From contig JAFPSR010000097.1 of NCBI GenBank assembly GCA_017413675.1, positions 1-15,613 of the forward strand: 15,613 bases of DNA, read 5' to 3'. Position 1 is the first letter of the stretch; every line of letters starts with the position of its first letter. Position numbers and translations under genes: made by a program. Source of the stretch: Clostridia bacterium. Its GTDB lineage: Bacteria; Bacillota_A; Clostridia; Christensenellales; UBA1750. Below, one piece after another: positions 1 to 7,143 of this stretch. The notes under the pieces were generated by a model. That model made no database searches and was not told where the DNA came from. It saw only the letters and a program-made list of their open reading frames with translations.

Positions 1-1
1 A

Positions 2-1450
2 ACACTGATCGGCCGATATACCGGCATATTGCTGTTGATCGTAGCGCTGACCATGGTTCCTTCCCTGGTTCTGGCCGTTGCGCTTCGGGAACATGCTCCG
101 GTAATCGGTTTTGTCTCTGCAATCGTGGCTTCTGCCTTGATCGGGATCCCGCTCGCCATGCTGAAAGTACGCAGCAGGCGTATCCGGGCACGGGACGGAT
201 TCGTCCTGGTCGCCGTGGCCTGGATCCTGATTTCGATCCTGGGAGCCCTTCCGTTCTATATCAGCCGGGAGATCCCTTCCCTGGTGGACAGCCTGTTTGA
301 AACCGTTTCCGGGTTTACGACCACCGGGTCCAGTATCCTTACGGATGTGGAAGCTCTGTCCAAATCCACCCTCCTGTGGAGAAGCTTTACCCACTGGCTG
401 GGCGGCATGGGGGTCCTGGTATTTTTCCTGGCCATCATCCCGATGACCCGCGGGAACGGGGAATCGCTGATGATTCTGCGCGCGGAAAGCCCGGGACCAC
501 AGGTGGACAAACTGGTCCCCAAAACCGCAAAAAGCGCACAGATCCTGTATCTGATCTATACAGGCCTTACGGTGGCGGAAATCATCCTCCTGCTGCTTGG
601 CAATATGCCGATCTTTGATGCCGTCTGTACTGCATTCGGTACGGCCGGTACCGGCGGATTCGGGGTTAAGAATACCAGCATTGGGGGCTATTCCCCGTAT
701 ATCCAGTACGTCGTCACGGTATTCATGATCCTCTTCGGCGTTAACTTCTCGGTGTACTTTGCTATCCTGCTGAAGCAGGCATCCAAAGCCTTCCGCAACG
801 AGGAACTGCGTGTATATTTCGCGATTATCGGGATATCCATCGTGATCATCGGAATCAATATCTGGAAAATGTATGCAGGGAATCTGGAGGAAGTCTTCCG
901 GCATGCGGCTTTCCAGGTTGCCTCCATCATGACTACCACCGGTTTTGGGACTACCGATTTCAATGTTTGGCCACAGCTTTCCCGGATGATCCTGCTCTTA
1001 CTGATGATCGTCGGTGCCTGTGCCGGTTCTACCGGGGGCGGCATGAAGGTTTCCCGGATTATCATCCTGTTCAAGGGTATGGGGATGCAGATGCAGAAAC
1101 TGATCCGTCCGAACCGGGTCAATTTCGTTCGAATTACCCAGGAAGTTGTTCCCAATGAAACCGTATCCGGCGTATTTGCTTATGCCGCGACCTACTGCCT
1201 GATCGCGATCCTGTCGGTGCTGGTGGTATCCCTGGACCAATTTTCGTTTGAAACGAATTTTACGGCGGTTCTTGCCTGTCTGAACAACATTGGTCCCGGC
1301 CTGGATATGGTCGGCTCTACAGGGAATTACAGCGCTTTTTCCGCGATTTCCAAGATTGTCCTGTCCCTGAACATGCTGCTCGGACGTCTGGAAATCTACC
1401 CGATCCTGATTTGTTTCCTGCCTTCCACATGGAAACGGGAAAAAAGATAA
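2..1450 (+). CDS. trkH: TrkH/KtrB-family potassium uptake membrane subunit (5' end cut by window)
   Basis: This is the ion-conducting membrane subunit of a Trk/Ktr-type K+ uptake system, which normally works with a cytoplasmic NAD-binding TrkA/KtrA subunit; none is visible here, so it may lie to the left. The four pore-loop repeats are readable in order: GFTTTGSS, FGTAGTGGFG, TTTGFGTTDF and CLNNIGPGLD. Between them are many hydrophobic helices and the glycine-rich stretch GACAGSTGGGMKVSRI. The frame is open to the window edge and reads TLIGRYTGILLL before the first TTG at 29. That resembles the usual N-terminus of the family, so the true start is probably just outside the window and only a few residues are missing (482 visible). 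TrkH and KtrB cannot be separated confidently from this sequence. A strong hairpin follows the stop. Confidence 0.93.
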   Translation, partial: TLIGRYTGILLLIVALTMVPSLVLAVALREHAPVIGFVSAIVASALIGIPLAMLKVRSRRIRARDGFVLVAVAWILISILGALPFYISREIPSLVDSLFETVSGFTTTGSSILTDVEALSKSTLLWRSFTHWLGGMGVLVFFLAIIPMTRGNGESLMILRAESPGPQVDKLVPKTAKSAQILYLIYTGLTVAEIILLLLGNMPIFDAVCTAFGTAGTGGFGVKNTSIGGYSPYIQYVVTVFMILFGVNFSVYFAILLKQASKAFRNEELRVYFAIIGISIVIIGINIWKMYAGNLEEVFRHAAFQVASIMTTTGFGTTDFNVWPQLSRMILLLLMIVGACAGSTGGGMKVSRIIILFKGMGMQMQKLIRPNRVNFVRITQEVVPNETVSGVFAYAATYCLIAILSVLVVSLDQFSFETNFTAVLACLNNIGPGLDMVGSTGNYSAFSAISKIVLSLNMLLGRLEIYPILICFLPSTWKREKR

Positions 1451-1461
1451 ACAAAGAACCG

Positions 1462-1505
1462 AAACGCCTTCTGTCAGTATTTGTCTGACGGAAGGCGTTT
1501 TTGCT
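1462..1505 (+). terminator. Intrinsic terminator of the trkH-like gene
   Basis: Arms at 1462-1477 and 1485-1500 form a 16-bp stem with a single G-T pair, a 7-base loop and a run of Ts on the plus strand. It lies between the stop of the trkH-like gene and the converging LysR gene. The minus-strand flank is less T-rich, so it is mainly a plus-strand terminator. Confidence 0.9.
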
Positions 1506-1517
1506 GTCCGATGATAA

Positions 1518-2423
1518 TCAGTTGTTTGTATTCTCGTACTCCCGAATCAATGGTTCCAGAAGACGGATATAAGCCTGTGCACTTGAGGAAAGGGGGACAC
1601 CTTTCAGGGTAACCAGGGCAATATCCCGAGCTGGTAACGGAGGGGAGATAAAGACCTGCTGGAGGATCCCCTGGTCCAGGTAGCCGGAAGAAAATTCCTG
1701 GATGATGCAGGCTATCCCCAATCCTATGCGGGCGAATTCGATGACAAGGCGGTGAGCGCCCAATTCGGTTTCCGGGGAAAGAATGATACCGTTTTCCCGG
1801 AAAAATTCGTCCACATAGCGGCGGGAATTGGACAGGGTTTCCAGCATGATCAGACGCTGTGCGGCCAGTTCCTCCAGAGAAAGTACAGAAGGGAGATTCT
1901 TGACAATAGAGGGGCTGGCAACGAAGATATCATGGACCCGCAGAATCGGCTGGATTTCAATATCCTTGTGGGAGACTGGCAGGTTTACGAAAGCCATTTC
2001 GACATCCCCGTTCAGGAGGGACTGGATGCTGTCCCCGCTGGTCTTGTTGTTGACATGCAGGCGGATGTCCGGGTAGAGACTGTGGAAGCGGTTCAGATAG
2101 GGAAGGAGGACCTGCTCGCTCATAGTGTCGGAAGCGGCAATGGAAAGCATGCCTTCATTGAGGGAAATCATACGGCGTACCTGTTCCTCGCCGGCCTGGA
2201 TGGACTGTACGGAATTCCGGATGTGGGCGAAAAGAACCTGGCCTTCCTGGGTAAGCAGTACACCGCGGGGTTTCCGGATAAAGAGACGGATTCCCATTTC
2301 TTCTTCCATCTGGGCTATAGTCTGGCTGACGGCACTTTGGGAAACAAAAAGGGCATTGGCAGCGGCTGTCAGGCTTTTCCTTTGGGCTACCTCATAGAAG
2401 ACTTTGTAATACTCGTAATTCAT
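1518..2423 (-). CDS. LysR-family transcriptional regulator
   Basis: A 301-residue LysR-type regulator of usual length. The N-terminal winged helix-turn-helix is clear at residues about 4-60: FYEVAQRKSLTAAANALFVS, then QSAVSQTIAQMEEEMGIRLF. A LysR-type effector-binding domain fills residues about 90-295 (SIAASDTMSEQVLLPYLNRF, LNGDVEMAFVNLP, GLGIACI). The frame is open further upstream to 2504, but the ATG at 2423 is preferred: it has AAGGAG about 9 bases upstream, and MNYEYYKVFYEV is a typical family N-terminus. The gene is divergent from the CofE-like gene, 62 bp away, so control of that neighbour and of itself is the natural inference. The effector cannot be read from the sequence. Confidence 0.93.
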   Translation of the reverse strand: MNYEYYKVFYEVAQRKSLTAAANALFVSQSAVSQTIAQMEEEMGIRLFIRKPRGVLLTQEGQVLFAHIRNSVQSIQAGEEQVRRMISLNEGMLSIAASDTMSEQVLLPYLNRFHSLYPDIRLHVNNKTSGDSIQSLLNGDVEMAFVNLPVSHKDIEIQPILRVHDIFVASPSIVKNLPSVLSLEELAAQRLIMLETLSNSRRYVDEFFRENGIILSPETELGAHRLVIEFARIGLGIACIIQEFSSGYLDQGILQQVFISPPLPARDIALVTLKGVPLSSSAQAYIRLLEPLIREYENTNN

Positions 2424-2485
2424 ACATAAGCACTCCTTATATATTACATTATATATTTTAATTTTACTTATGACAAGGAGGTGGT
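2424..2485. promoter_or_regulatory. Divergent AT-rich promoter/operator region with a direct repeat
   Basis: This is the 62-bp gap between the divergent LysR gene and the CofE-like gene. It contains an exact 9-bp direct repeat TTATATATT at 2437-2445 and 2449-2457, separated by ACA. The repeats can supply -10-like sequences on either strand and could also be regulator sites. No confident -35 box was found, and the repeat does not fit the T-N11-A LysR consensus. The ribosome binding site of the plus-strand gene, AAGGAGGTG, lies at 2475-2483. Confidence 0.45.
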
Positions 2486-3721
2486 ATGATAAGTATGCGC
2501 CCATTTGGGCAGGAAAGGACGAAAAAGAATATGGAAAGTTTTGTCGGAACCGTTGTGAGAGGAATTCGTGCCCCCATCATCCGTCAGGGAGATGACCTGG
2601 TTAAGATCGTGGCGGACAGCCTGCTGCAGGCCGCCGAGGGCGAGAAGTTCACATTCAATGATCAGGATGTTGTTGGGATTACCGAAGCGGTAGTTGCCCG
2701 TGCCCAGGGAAACTATGCGACGGTTGACCAGATTGCCGCCGATGTGCGCGCCAAGTTCCCGGAAGGGGAAGCCGGGATTATTTTCCCGATCCTGAGCCGC
2801 AACCGTTTCGCCATGTGCCTCAAGGGGATCGCCAGAGGCCTACGTAAACTGACCATTCAGTTAAGCTATCCTGCAGACGAAGTCGGCAACCATCTGATCG
2901 ATCTGGACGAACTGGACGAGAAGGGAATCAATCCCTATTCGGATATCCTGACCGAAAAGCAGTACCGCGACCTCTTCGGTGTGCGGATCCATCCGTTTAC
3001 CGGTGTGGATTATGTTTCCTACTACGCGGATCTGGTCCGTTCCGAAGGAACCGAGTGCGAAGTTATTTTCGCCAACCAGGCGACGGCCATTCTTTCCCAC
3101 ACCAAGAATGTGCTCTGCTGCGATATCCATTCCCGTGCCCGCTCCAAGCGCCTTCTGGAAAAAGCCGGTGCTGACCGGGTTTACCTTCTGACCGACATCC
3201 TGTCCGCTCCCGTGGACGGCAGCGGTTATAACGAGAATTACGGACTCCTGGGTTCCAATAAGGCAACCGAAGAAAGCGTAAAGCTGTTCCCGCGGAATTC
3301 CGGTGAATTTGTGCAGGCTGTGCAGAAGCTGTTGTATGAGAAGACCGGCAAGTGCATTGAAGTCATGGTTTATGGCGACGGCGCCTTCCGGGATCCGGTC
3401 GGCGGAATCTGGGAACTGGCTGACCCGGTTGTTTCCCCGGCCTATACCCAGGGACTGGACGGAACCCCCAACGAACTGAAACTGAAATACCTGGCTGATA
3501 ATCAGTTTGCGGATCTTTCCGGTGAAGAACTCCGTGAAGCGATTGCCCACAGCATCGAAGAAAAGGACCGTCAGCTCAAAGGCAAGATGGAAACCGAAGG
3601 CACAACACCCCGCCGTTATACCGACCTTCTGGGTTCCCTGTGCGACCTGACCTCCGGAAGCGGGGATAAGGGCACACCGATCGTCCTGATCCAGCGTTAT
3701 TTCACCAATTACACCAACTGA
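2486..3721 (+). CDS. Coenzyme F420-0:L-glutamate ligase (CofE)-like protein
   Basis: This resembles the CofE/FbiB-type glutamate ligase family, whose characterised members add gamma-linked glutamate to F420-0 using GTP. Family-like features near the N-terminus are RGIRAPIIRQGDDLVKIV and DVVGITEAVVARAQGNY. Later come MVYGDGAFRDPVGGIWELAD and the C-terminal LTSGSGDKGTPIVLIQRYF. At 411 residues it is much longer than archaeal CofE (about 250), as is common for the Firmicutes versions. The ATG at 2486 has the best ribosome binding site (AAGGAGGTG, close spacing). The ATG at 2531, which starts MESFVGTVVRGI, may be the real start because the first 15 residues look unconserved. No other F420 gene lies in the window, so the substrate is uncertain. 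It is divergent from a LysR regulator. Confidence 0.78.
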   Translation: MISMRPFGQERTKKNMESFVGTVVRGIRAPIIRQGDDLVKIVADSLLQAAEGEKFTFNDQDVVGITEAVVARAQGNYATVDQIAADVRAKFPEGEAGIIFPILSRNRFAMCLKGIARGLRKLTIQLSYPADEVGNHLIDLDELDEKGINPYSDILTEKQYRDLFGVRIHPFTGVDYVSYYADLVRSEGTECEVIFANQATAILSHTKNVLCCDIHSRARSKRLLEKAGADRVYLLTDILSAPVDGSGYNENYGLLGSNKATEESVKLFPRNSGEFVQAVQKLLYEKTGKCIEVMVYGDGAFRDPVGGIWELADPVVSPAYTQGLDGTPNELKLKYLADNQFADLSGEELREAIAHSIEEKDRQLKGKMETEGTTPRRYTDLLGSLCDLTSGSGDKGTPIVLIQRYFTNYTN

Positions 3722-3748
3722 TACCTACATGGTAAAAGCCCAATAAAA

Positions 3749-3775
3749 GACCCCGTTTCGTAAAGAAACGGGGTC
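3749..3775. terminator. Bidirectional terminator between convergent genes
   Basis: GACCCCGTTTC at 3749-3759 pairs perfectly with GAAACGGGGTC at 3765-3775 across a 5-base loop. On the minus strand the stem is followed by TTTTATT, making a good terminator for the phosphoribosyltransferase operon. On the plus strand the following T-run is short (TTGCT), so it ends the CofE-like transcript less perfectly. Confidence 0.88.
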
Positions 3776-3795
3776 TTGCTGTGCTTGGATGTTTC

Positions 3796-4371
3796 TCAGC
3801 GGATTTTACCCGGCAGCGGTATCCAGTCCAGGGATACCAGCGGGATCCCGCGGTAGTCAGTCCTCCGCTCTCCTTCGAGGAGTGCACAGGCGATGACGCT
3901 GATTTCCACACCGATTTTCTTTGTCAGTTCCATGGCAGCATCAATCGTACCGCCGGTAGAGACGACGTCATCCAGGAAACATAGTTTCTTCCCCTGGAAA
4001 CGGGCGAATTTTTCACGTCCGATCCACAGTTCCTGTTTTCCCTGGGTCGTAATGGAAGTGACTTCTACGCCGACAGGATCAATCATGAAGGCTTTCCGGC
4101 TTTTGCGCAGTTCCAGATACTCATCCAGTCCCATCTCTGTACAGATAGCCTGTGTCAGGCCGCAGGATTTAGTCTGGACGGTTACGAAACCGTCAAAGGA
4201 ATACGGAGCAAGCTTCTTTGCAAGCTGTGCAGCAGCTTCCCGGTTCCAACGTGATTCTCCGGTCATGTCGAAGGAGTAGATGCAGAAACCGTCCCCGATA
4301 TCCAGGAGCGGGAGCTCAACAGTATAATCGGGAGAAAGATGTACGGTATAGGTGTTTGCCCAATTTTCCAT
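3796..4371 (-). CDS. Adenine phosphoribosyltransferase-like purine salvage enzyme
   Basis: A 191-residue type I phosphoribosyltransferase, predicted to join PRPP to a free base to form a nucleotide in the cytoplasm. The PRPP-binding loop is clear at residues 132-142, FLDDVVSTGGT. An upstream basic stretch, ELRKSRKAF at about 87-95, sits where adenine phosphoribosyltransferases carry their RKxxK segment. The start at 4371 is favoured over an upstream ATG at 4401 because AAGGAG precedes it by 9 bases and the upstream start would run into the permease gene. That ribosome binding site lies in a perfect palindrome, GGAGTACTCC. The gene begins 13 bases after the stop of the permease, so the two are almost surely co-transcribed. 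The exact base used (adenine, xanthine or another) cannot be fixed from the sequence. Confidence 0.85.
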   Translation of the reverse strand: MENWANTYTVHLSPDYTVELPLLDIGDGFCIYSFDMTGESRWNREAAAQLAKKLAPYSFDGFVTVQTKSCGLTQAICTEMGLDEYLELRKSRKAFMIDPVGVEVTSITTQGKQELWIGREKFARFQGKKLCFLDDVVSTGGTIDAAMELTKKIGVEISVIACALLEGERRTDYRGIPLVSLDWIPLPGKIR

Positions 4372-4384
4372 TTTGGAGTACTCC

Positions 4385-5539
4385 TTATGCAAGACCGACA
4401 TACTGTCCGAAGAAACGGATCAGAACGCCGACTACCATGCCGAGGAAGGGGTTCTTGGACCAGGCAGTAACACCAAGAGCCATGAAACCTGCAATGGGGT
4501 TATCGGAGGAGGTTACAGACTGCAGGTTCGGAACAAAGGTCAATGCAAATCCGATTACCAGCAGGAAACCGGAAATGCTCTGTGCCGGCAGATATTTGCC
4601 GAGACGGCCTACCAGACCGACCAGAACGAGGATACCGCAGACAGCCATGAATACGATGCCGCAAAGGACAGGCCACGGAGCACCGGCAGTACCGGAAATG
4701 ATAGCCTCAATCGGCGGACCTCCGAACAGGGCGGACGGTACGTCGGCGAGGGAGTTGATGATGGAAAGATGATCAAAGTTCTGGGTTGTTCCGGCAATGG
4801 AAGCCGTGATGCCGCCAAAGGAAATGTTGGCACCGATGTTCAGCATGACGAGGCTGAGTGCGCCGAAGATAACGGCAAGGTTCAGCGTCGGTTTGATGAA
4901 CTTGAAATCGGACCAGTACGCTTTCTTCCAGAAGCGCCATTCGGTGCTGTTCTCCACATATTCGCGGCCTTCTTCCACAACCGTGGAAAGGTCAACACGG
5001 CGTTTCTGCAGAAGCAGGAAGTCGAGAGTAGAGATTACAACAGATACGAAAATGGTCCACACAACAGAGTTGGGATTGTTCGTAACCGTGCAAACCGCAT
5101 AAGTTGCGATGGCGGAGACAACGGAAACGATGGTAATCCGTTTTTCCTGTTTGAACATGTCCCAGGAAACACCGGCCAGGATCAGGCCGACACCGGACAT
5201 CATGCCGTAGATAACAGCAGGGCCGGCGAAATCGGCGATCTTGGAAACACCGCCGCACAGGCCGAGTACAACCATGATTACGGCAGCCAGCAGGATGGAA
5301 CTTACGTTGTTGCGCAGGTTTTTCTTGACACTGGCAACAGTGATCGTTTCCGCCTGCCCGGAAATCGGGGTAACGGAACCGGTGAGTGCGTTGCCGATAG
5401 CGCCTACCAGGTATGCAAAGCCGGCAGGTTTCAGTGCGAAACCGCGTGCCTGTGCATACAAGAGCTGCGGAACACCGTTGATGATGACGGCGACGACGGC
5501 CAGAATGAACGGGCCTAGATCGCGAAGGAATTCACCCAT
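4385..5539 (-). CDS. NCS2-type nucleobase (purine/xanthine/uracil) permease
   Basis: A 384-residue polytopic membrane protein resembling the NCS2/nucleobase-ascorbate transporter group, slightly shorter than usual. Hydrophobic segments run throughout, broken by a polar cytoplasmic-type stretch at about 178-215. Conserved-looking elements include LTGSVTPISGQAETITVAS at 52-70 and FGGPPIEAIISGTAGAPWP at 272-290. The next gene in the operon is a purine phosphoribosyltransferase-like enzyme, which supports uptake of a nucleobase that is then trapped as a nucleotide. The ATG at 5539 is chosen over the in-frame GTG at 5548 because the GAGAGG ribosome binding site is well spaced only for the ATG. The transported base is an inference. 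Confidence 0.8.
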   Translation of the reverse strand: MGEFLRDLGPFILAVVAVIINGVPQLLYAQARGFALKPAGFAYLVGAIGNALTGSVTPISGQAETITVASVKKNLRNNVSSILLAAVIMVVLGLCGGVSKIADFAGPAVIYGMMSGVGLILAGVSWDMFKQEKRITIVSVVSAIATYAVCTVTNNPNSVVWTIFVSVVISTLDFLLLQKRRVDLSTVVEEGREYVENSTEWRFWKKAYWSDFKFIKPTLNLAVIFGALSLVMLNIGANISFGGITASIAGTTQNFDHLSIINSLADVPSALFGGPPIEAIISGTAGAPWPVLCGIVFMAVCGILVLVGLVGRLGKYLPAQSISGFLLVIGFALTFVPNLQSVTSSDNPIAGFMALGVTAWSKNPFLGMVVGVLIRFFGQYVGLA

Positions 5540-5570
5540 AGGAGTCACCTCTCTTTTTTAGGATATAATC

Positions 5571-5600
5571 AGTATATGCTATGGCACAATAAAATGACAA
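5571..5600 (-). promoter_or_regulatory. Predicted sigma-A promoter of the permease/phosphoribosyltransferase operon
   Basis: On the minus strand a -35 box TTGTCA (5595-5600) is followed, after 18 bases, by a -10 box TATACT (5571-5576). Transcription would start about 25 bases before the permease start, leaving no room for a purine riboswitch in the leader. Confidence 0.6.
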
Positions 5601-5845
5601 TGTTGAAAACATACAAGAAAAAGGGAGATTAATTCACATTTTTACGGAAATTTGAATGGAAGGAGAAGGACTGGAAAAACGAAAACAACATTAAGAAGCT
5701 GCGGGTTTATGTTCGGAAGCATTTCGGAGAGAGGCGACCTTTGAAAAAGTATATTCTAATACTGGGAACACAAGAAGATGGCTTTATAATGGATTGCTTT
5801 TTTCCTGACGATAAGAATGTCCTGTCTCTTCTTCGCAATCTGTGA
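5601..5845. other. Intergenic stretch without a convincing gene
   Basis: Together with its flanks this makes a gap of about 360 bases between the divergent permease and ArsC-like genes. A plus-strand frame is open from 5633 to a TGA at 5843-5845 and would read KKLRVYVRKHFGERRP and then KKYILILGTQEDGF. It has no ATG near its beginning, only a TTG at 5741 and an ATG at 5789, and I recognise no family. It may be a decayed gene fragment or chance. No tRNA, riboswitch or repeat array is visible. Confidence 0.4.
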
Positions 5846-5876
5846 TACAATAAGGCATGCCGGCCAGGCAGGCCGG
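5846..5876 (+). promoter_or_regulatory. Possible -10 box and leader hairpin of the ArsC-like operon
   Basis: TACAAT at 5846-5851 is a reasonable -10 box with only a weak -35 match about 18 bases upstream. Just after it, CCGGCC (5860-5865) and GGCCGG (5871-5876) form a 6-bp GC-only hairpin in the predicted leader, which could be a regulatory structure or have no role. Confidence 0.35.
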
Positions 5877-5902
5877 ACCGGAAGAGGAAGGAGGCTCCTG
5901 CG

Positions 5903-6268
5903 TTGCCCAAGATGACTGTCCAGATATATGGGAAACCGAAGTCTTTTGACTGTCAGAAAGCGGAACGCTTTTTCAAGGAACGCGGGATCACCCTGCAGAA
6001 AATAGAAATCCTTCGGTATCCGCTTGCAGGAAGGGCTCTGGATTCCGTTGCTTCCGCTGTAGGGCTTCGGAAGCTGATCGATACAAAAGCAAAAAGTTAT
6101 CAAAAATCCAACCTGCAGTTCCTGATGACGGATGCTGCGGTCAAAACGGCCTTGACGGCAAATCCGGATTGTTTTCTCTGCCCCATAGTCAGATGGAATG
6201 GGAAAGCGACCGTTGGATACTGTCCGGATGTATGGCAGGAATGGATTAAACTTGCAAAGGAAGAATAG
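5903..6268 (+). CDS. ArsC/Spx-like thioredoxin-fold protein, single cysteine
   Basis: A 121-residue protein of the ArsC/Spx thioredoxin-fold group. The fold pattern is visible: MTVQIYGKPKSFDCQKAERF with the active-site-position Cys17, a middle helical region with LIDTKAKSY, and the CPIVRWNG segment at 93-100 that corresponds to the cis-proline region (RPI-like) of the family. There is no CXXC at the active site (it reads SFDC), so it resembles the monothiol ArsC type rather than redox-switched Spx. Arsenate reduction is not established: no ars genes are nearby. It starts with TTG, supported by AAGGAGG 8 bases upstream; an ATG three codons in (5912) is the alternative. The next gene begins 2 bases after the stop, so they form an operon. 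Confidence 0.8.
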   Translation: MPKMTVQIYGKPKSFDCQKAERFFKERGITLQKIEILRYPLAGRALDSVASAVGLRKLIDTKAKSYQKSNLQFLMTDAAVKTALTANPDCFLCPIVRWNGKATVGYCPDVWQEWIKLAKEE

Positions 6269-6270
6269 GT

Positions 6271-7002
6271 ATGGCTAAGAAGAATAAGACCACAGTCGCT
6301 CGGGAAAAGAAAGAATCCCCGCTCAGCAAAAAGGCAAGGATCCGTTGGATTGTCGGATTTGTCCTCCTGCTTGTCGTGATCGTGGGAGCGGCTTTCCTGG
6401 TCGACTATCTCTCCCATCGGGATGTGGCGGCAACGGTTAACGGGGAAGTTATCCGCAAATCGGAAATCGATACACAGATGCAGATGGCGGAAAAACTGAA
6501 TACGCAAAGGAAGGTCTATTTTGATGAGCTTTTGAAGTACGGCTTACTGACGCCGGAAGAGTACAAAGCCCAGGTGGATTCTTTGGATTCCCTGAAAAAC
6601 CGGAAGGGTACGCTCGACTCCATGGTGGATTTCAAGATTGTGGAATTGGCTGCAATCGAACAGCATATCAATGTCAGCCAGGATGAAGTGATTGCGAAAG
6701 AACGGGCTGCAATCGACGCGATCCGAAAAAATGCCGAAAAAGGGGAAAACGAGAATATTGTCAACACCTGGAAGGCACTCGAAACATCCGTTAATGCCAT
6801 TGATATGGATATGGAAGAATATGTGGACAAGGTGCTCGGACCATCCAAATACAGAAGCCAGATCTATTCCGACTTAAAGGATCACTTTGTAGATCCTCTT
6901 TCCGATAAGGTAAAGTCGGATCCCGTTCTGATGAATCAGATGTTTGATGCTTATCTTCTTTACCTGAGAGACCAGGTCAAAGTCAAGTATTATGAAAAAT
7001 AA
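6271..7002 (+). CDS. Membrane-anchored protein with SurA-N-like domain
   Basis: A 243-residue protein with a basic N-terminus, one hydrophobic segment at about 24-46 (RIRWIVGFVLLLVVIVGAAF) and a large extracytoplasmic part. Directly after the membrane segment comes VAATVNGEVIRKSEIDTQM, the signature with which SurA/PrsA-type foldases begin their chaperone domain. The remainder is helical and charged, with no recognisable parvulin prolyl isomerase domain, and the protein is shorter than PrsA. It has no lipobox cysteine, so it is held by a signal anchor. A role as a chaperone for exported proteins is inferred from this domain only. It follows the ArsC-like gene by 2 bases, with its AAGGAAG site inside that gene's last codons. 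Confidence 0.72.
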   Translation: MAKKNKTTVAREKKESPLSKKARIRWIVGFVLLLVVIVGAAFLVDYLSHRDVAATVNGEVIRKSEIDTQMQMAEKLNTQRKVYFDELLKYGLLTPEEYKAQVDSLDSLKNRKGTLDSMVDFKIVELAAIEQHINVSQDEVIAKERAAIDAIRKNAEKGENENIVNTWKALETSVNAIDMDMEEYVDKVLGPSKYRSQIYSDLKDHFVDPLSDKVKSDPVLMNQMFDAYLLYLRDQVKVKYYEK

Positions 7003-7025
7003 GCAGAACAAATAGAGTTGGATTC

Positions 7026-7074
7026 AGCCGTTGTTTTCCCTGCGGTACCGGGAAATACAACGGCTTTTCTTTAT
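7026..7074 (+). terminator. Intrinsic terminator of the ArsC-like/SurA-N operon
   Basis: AGCCGTTGTTTTCCC (7026-7040) pairs with GGGAAATACAACGGCT (7050-7065), with one unpaired base inside the stem, followed by TTTCTTTAT. Confidence 0.88.
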
Positions 7075-7085
7075 AGGGTGCAATG

Positions 7086-7126
7086 AAAAAACCAGCAGAG
7101 GGAATCATGACGGTTCCATCTGCTGG
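7086..7126 (-). terminator. Intrinsic terminator of the TIM-barrel gene
   Basis: Read on the minus strand, CCAGCAGA (7119-7126) pairs with TCTGCTGG (7092-7099), with a further internal GGAA/TTCC pairing, and six Ts follow. It lies just beyond the stop of the minus-strand gene at 7144. Confidence 0.88.
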
Positions 7127-7143
7127 CTGTTTCAATAGAAGAA

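Noticed and set aside
1752..2429. Plus-strand open frame opposite the LysR gene
   Set aside because: Shadow of the LysR coding sequence; the minus strand has the helix-turn-helix and a good start signal.
4352..5518. Long plus-strand open frame opposite the permease
   Set aside because: Its translation is low-complexity, rich in Asp, Gly, Asn and Arg, as expected for an antisense shadow; the minus-strand frame encodes a clear polytopic membrane protein with a promoter and ribosome binding site.
5540..5600. Purine riboswitch upstream of the permease operon
   Set aside because: The leader between the predicted promoter and the start codon is about 25 bases, too short for the aptamer, and no conserved purine-riboswitch core is visible.
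5633..5845. Plus-strand open frame of about 70 codons in the gap upstream of the ArsC-like gene
   Set aside because: No ATG near its start, no recognisable family, and only weak TTG or late ATG starts; described as an intergenic stretch instead.
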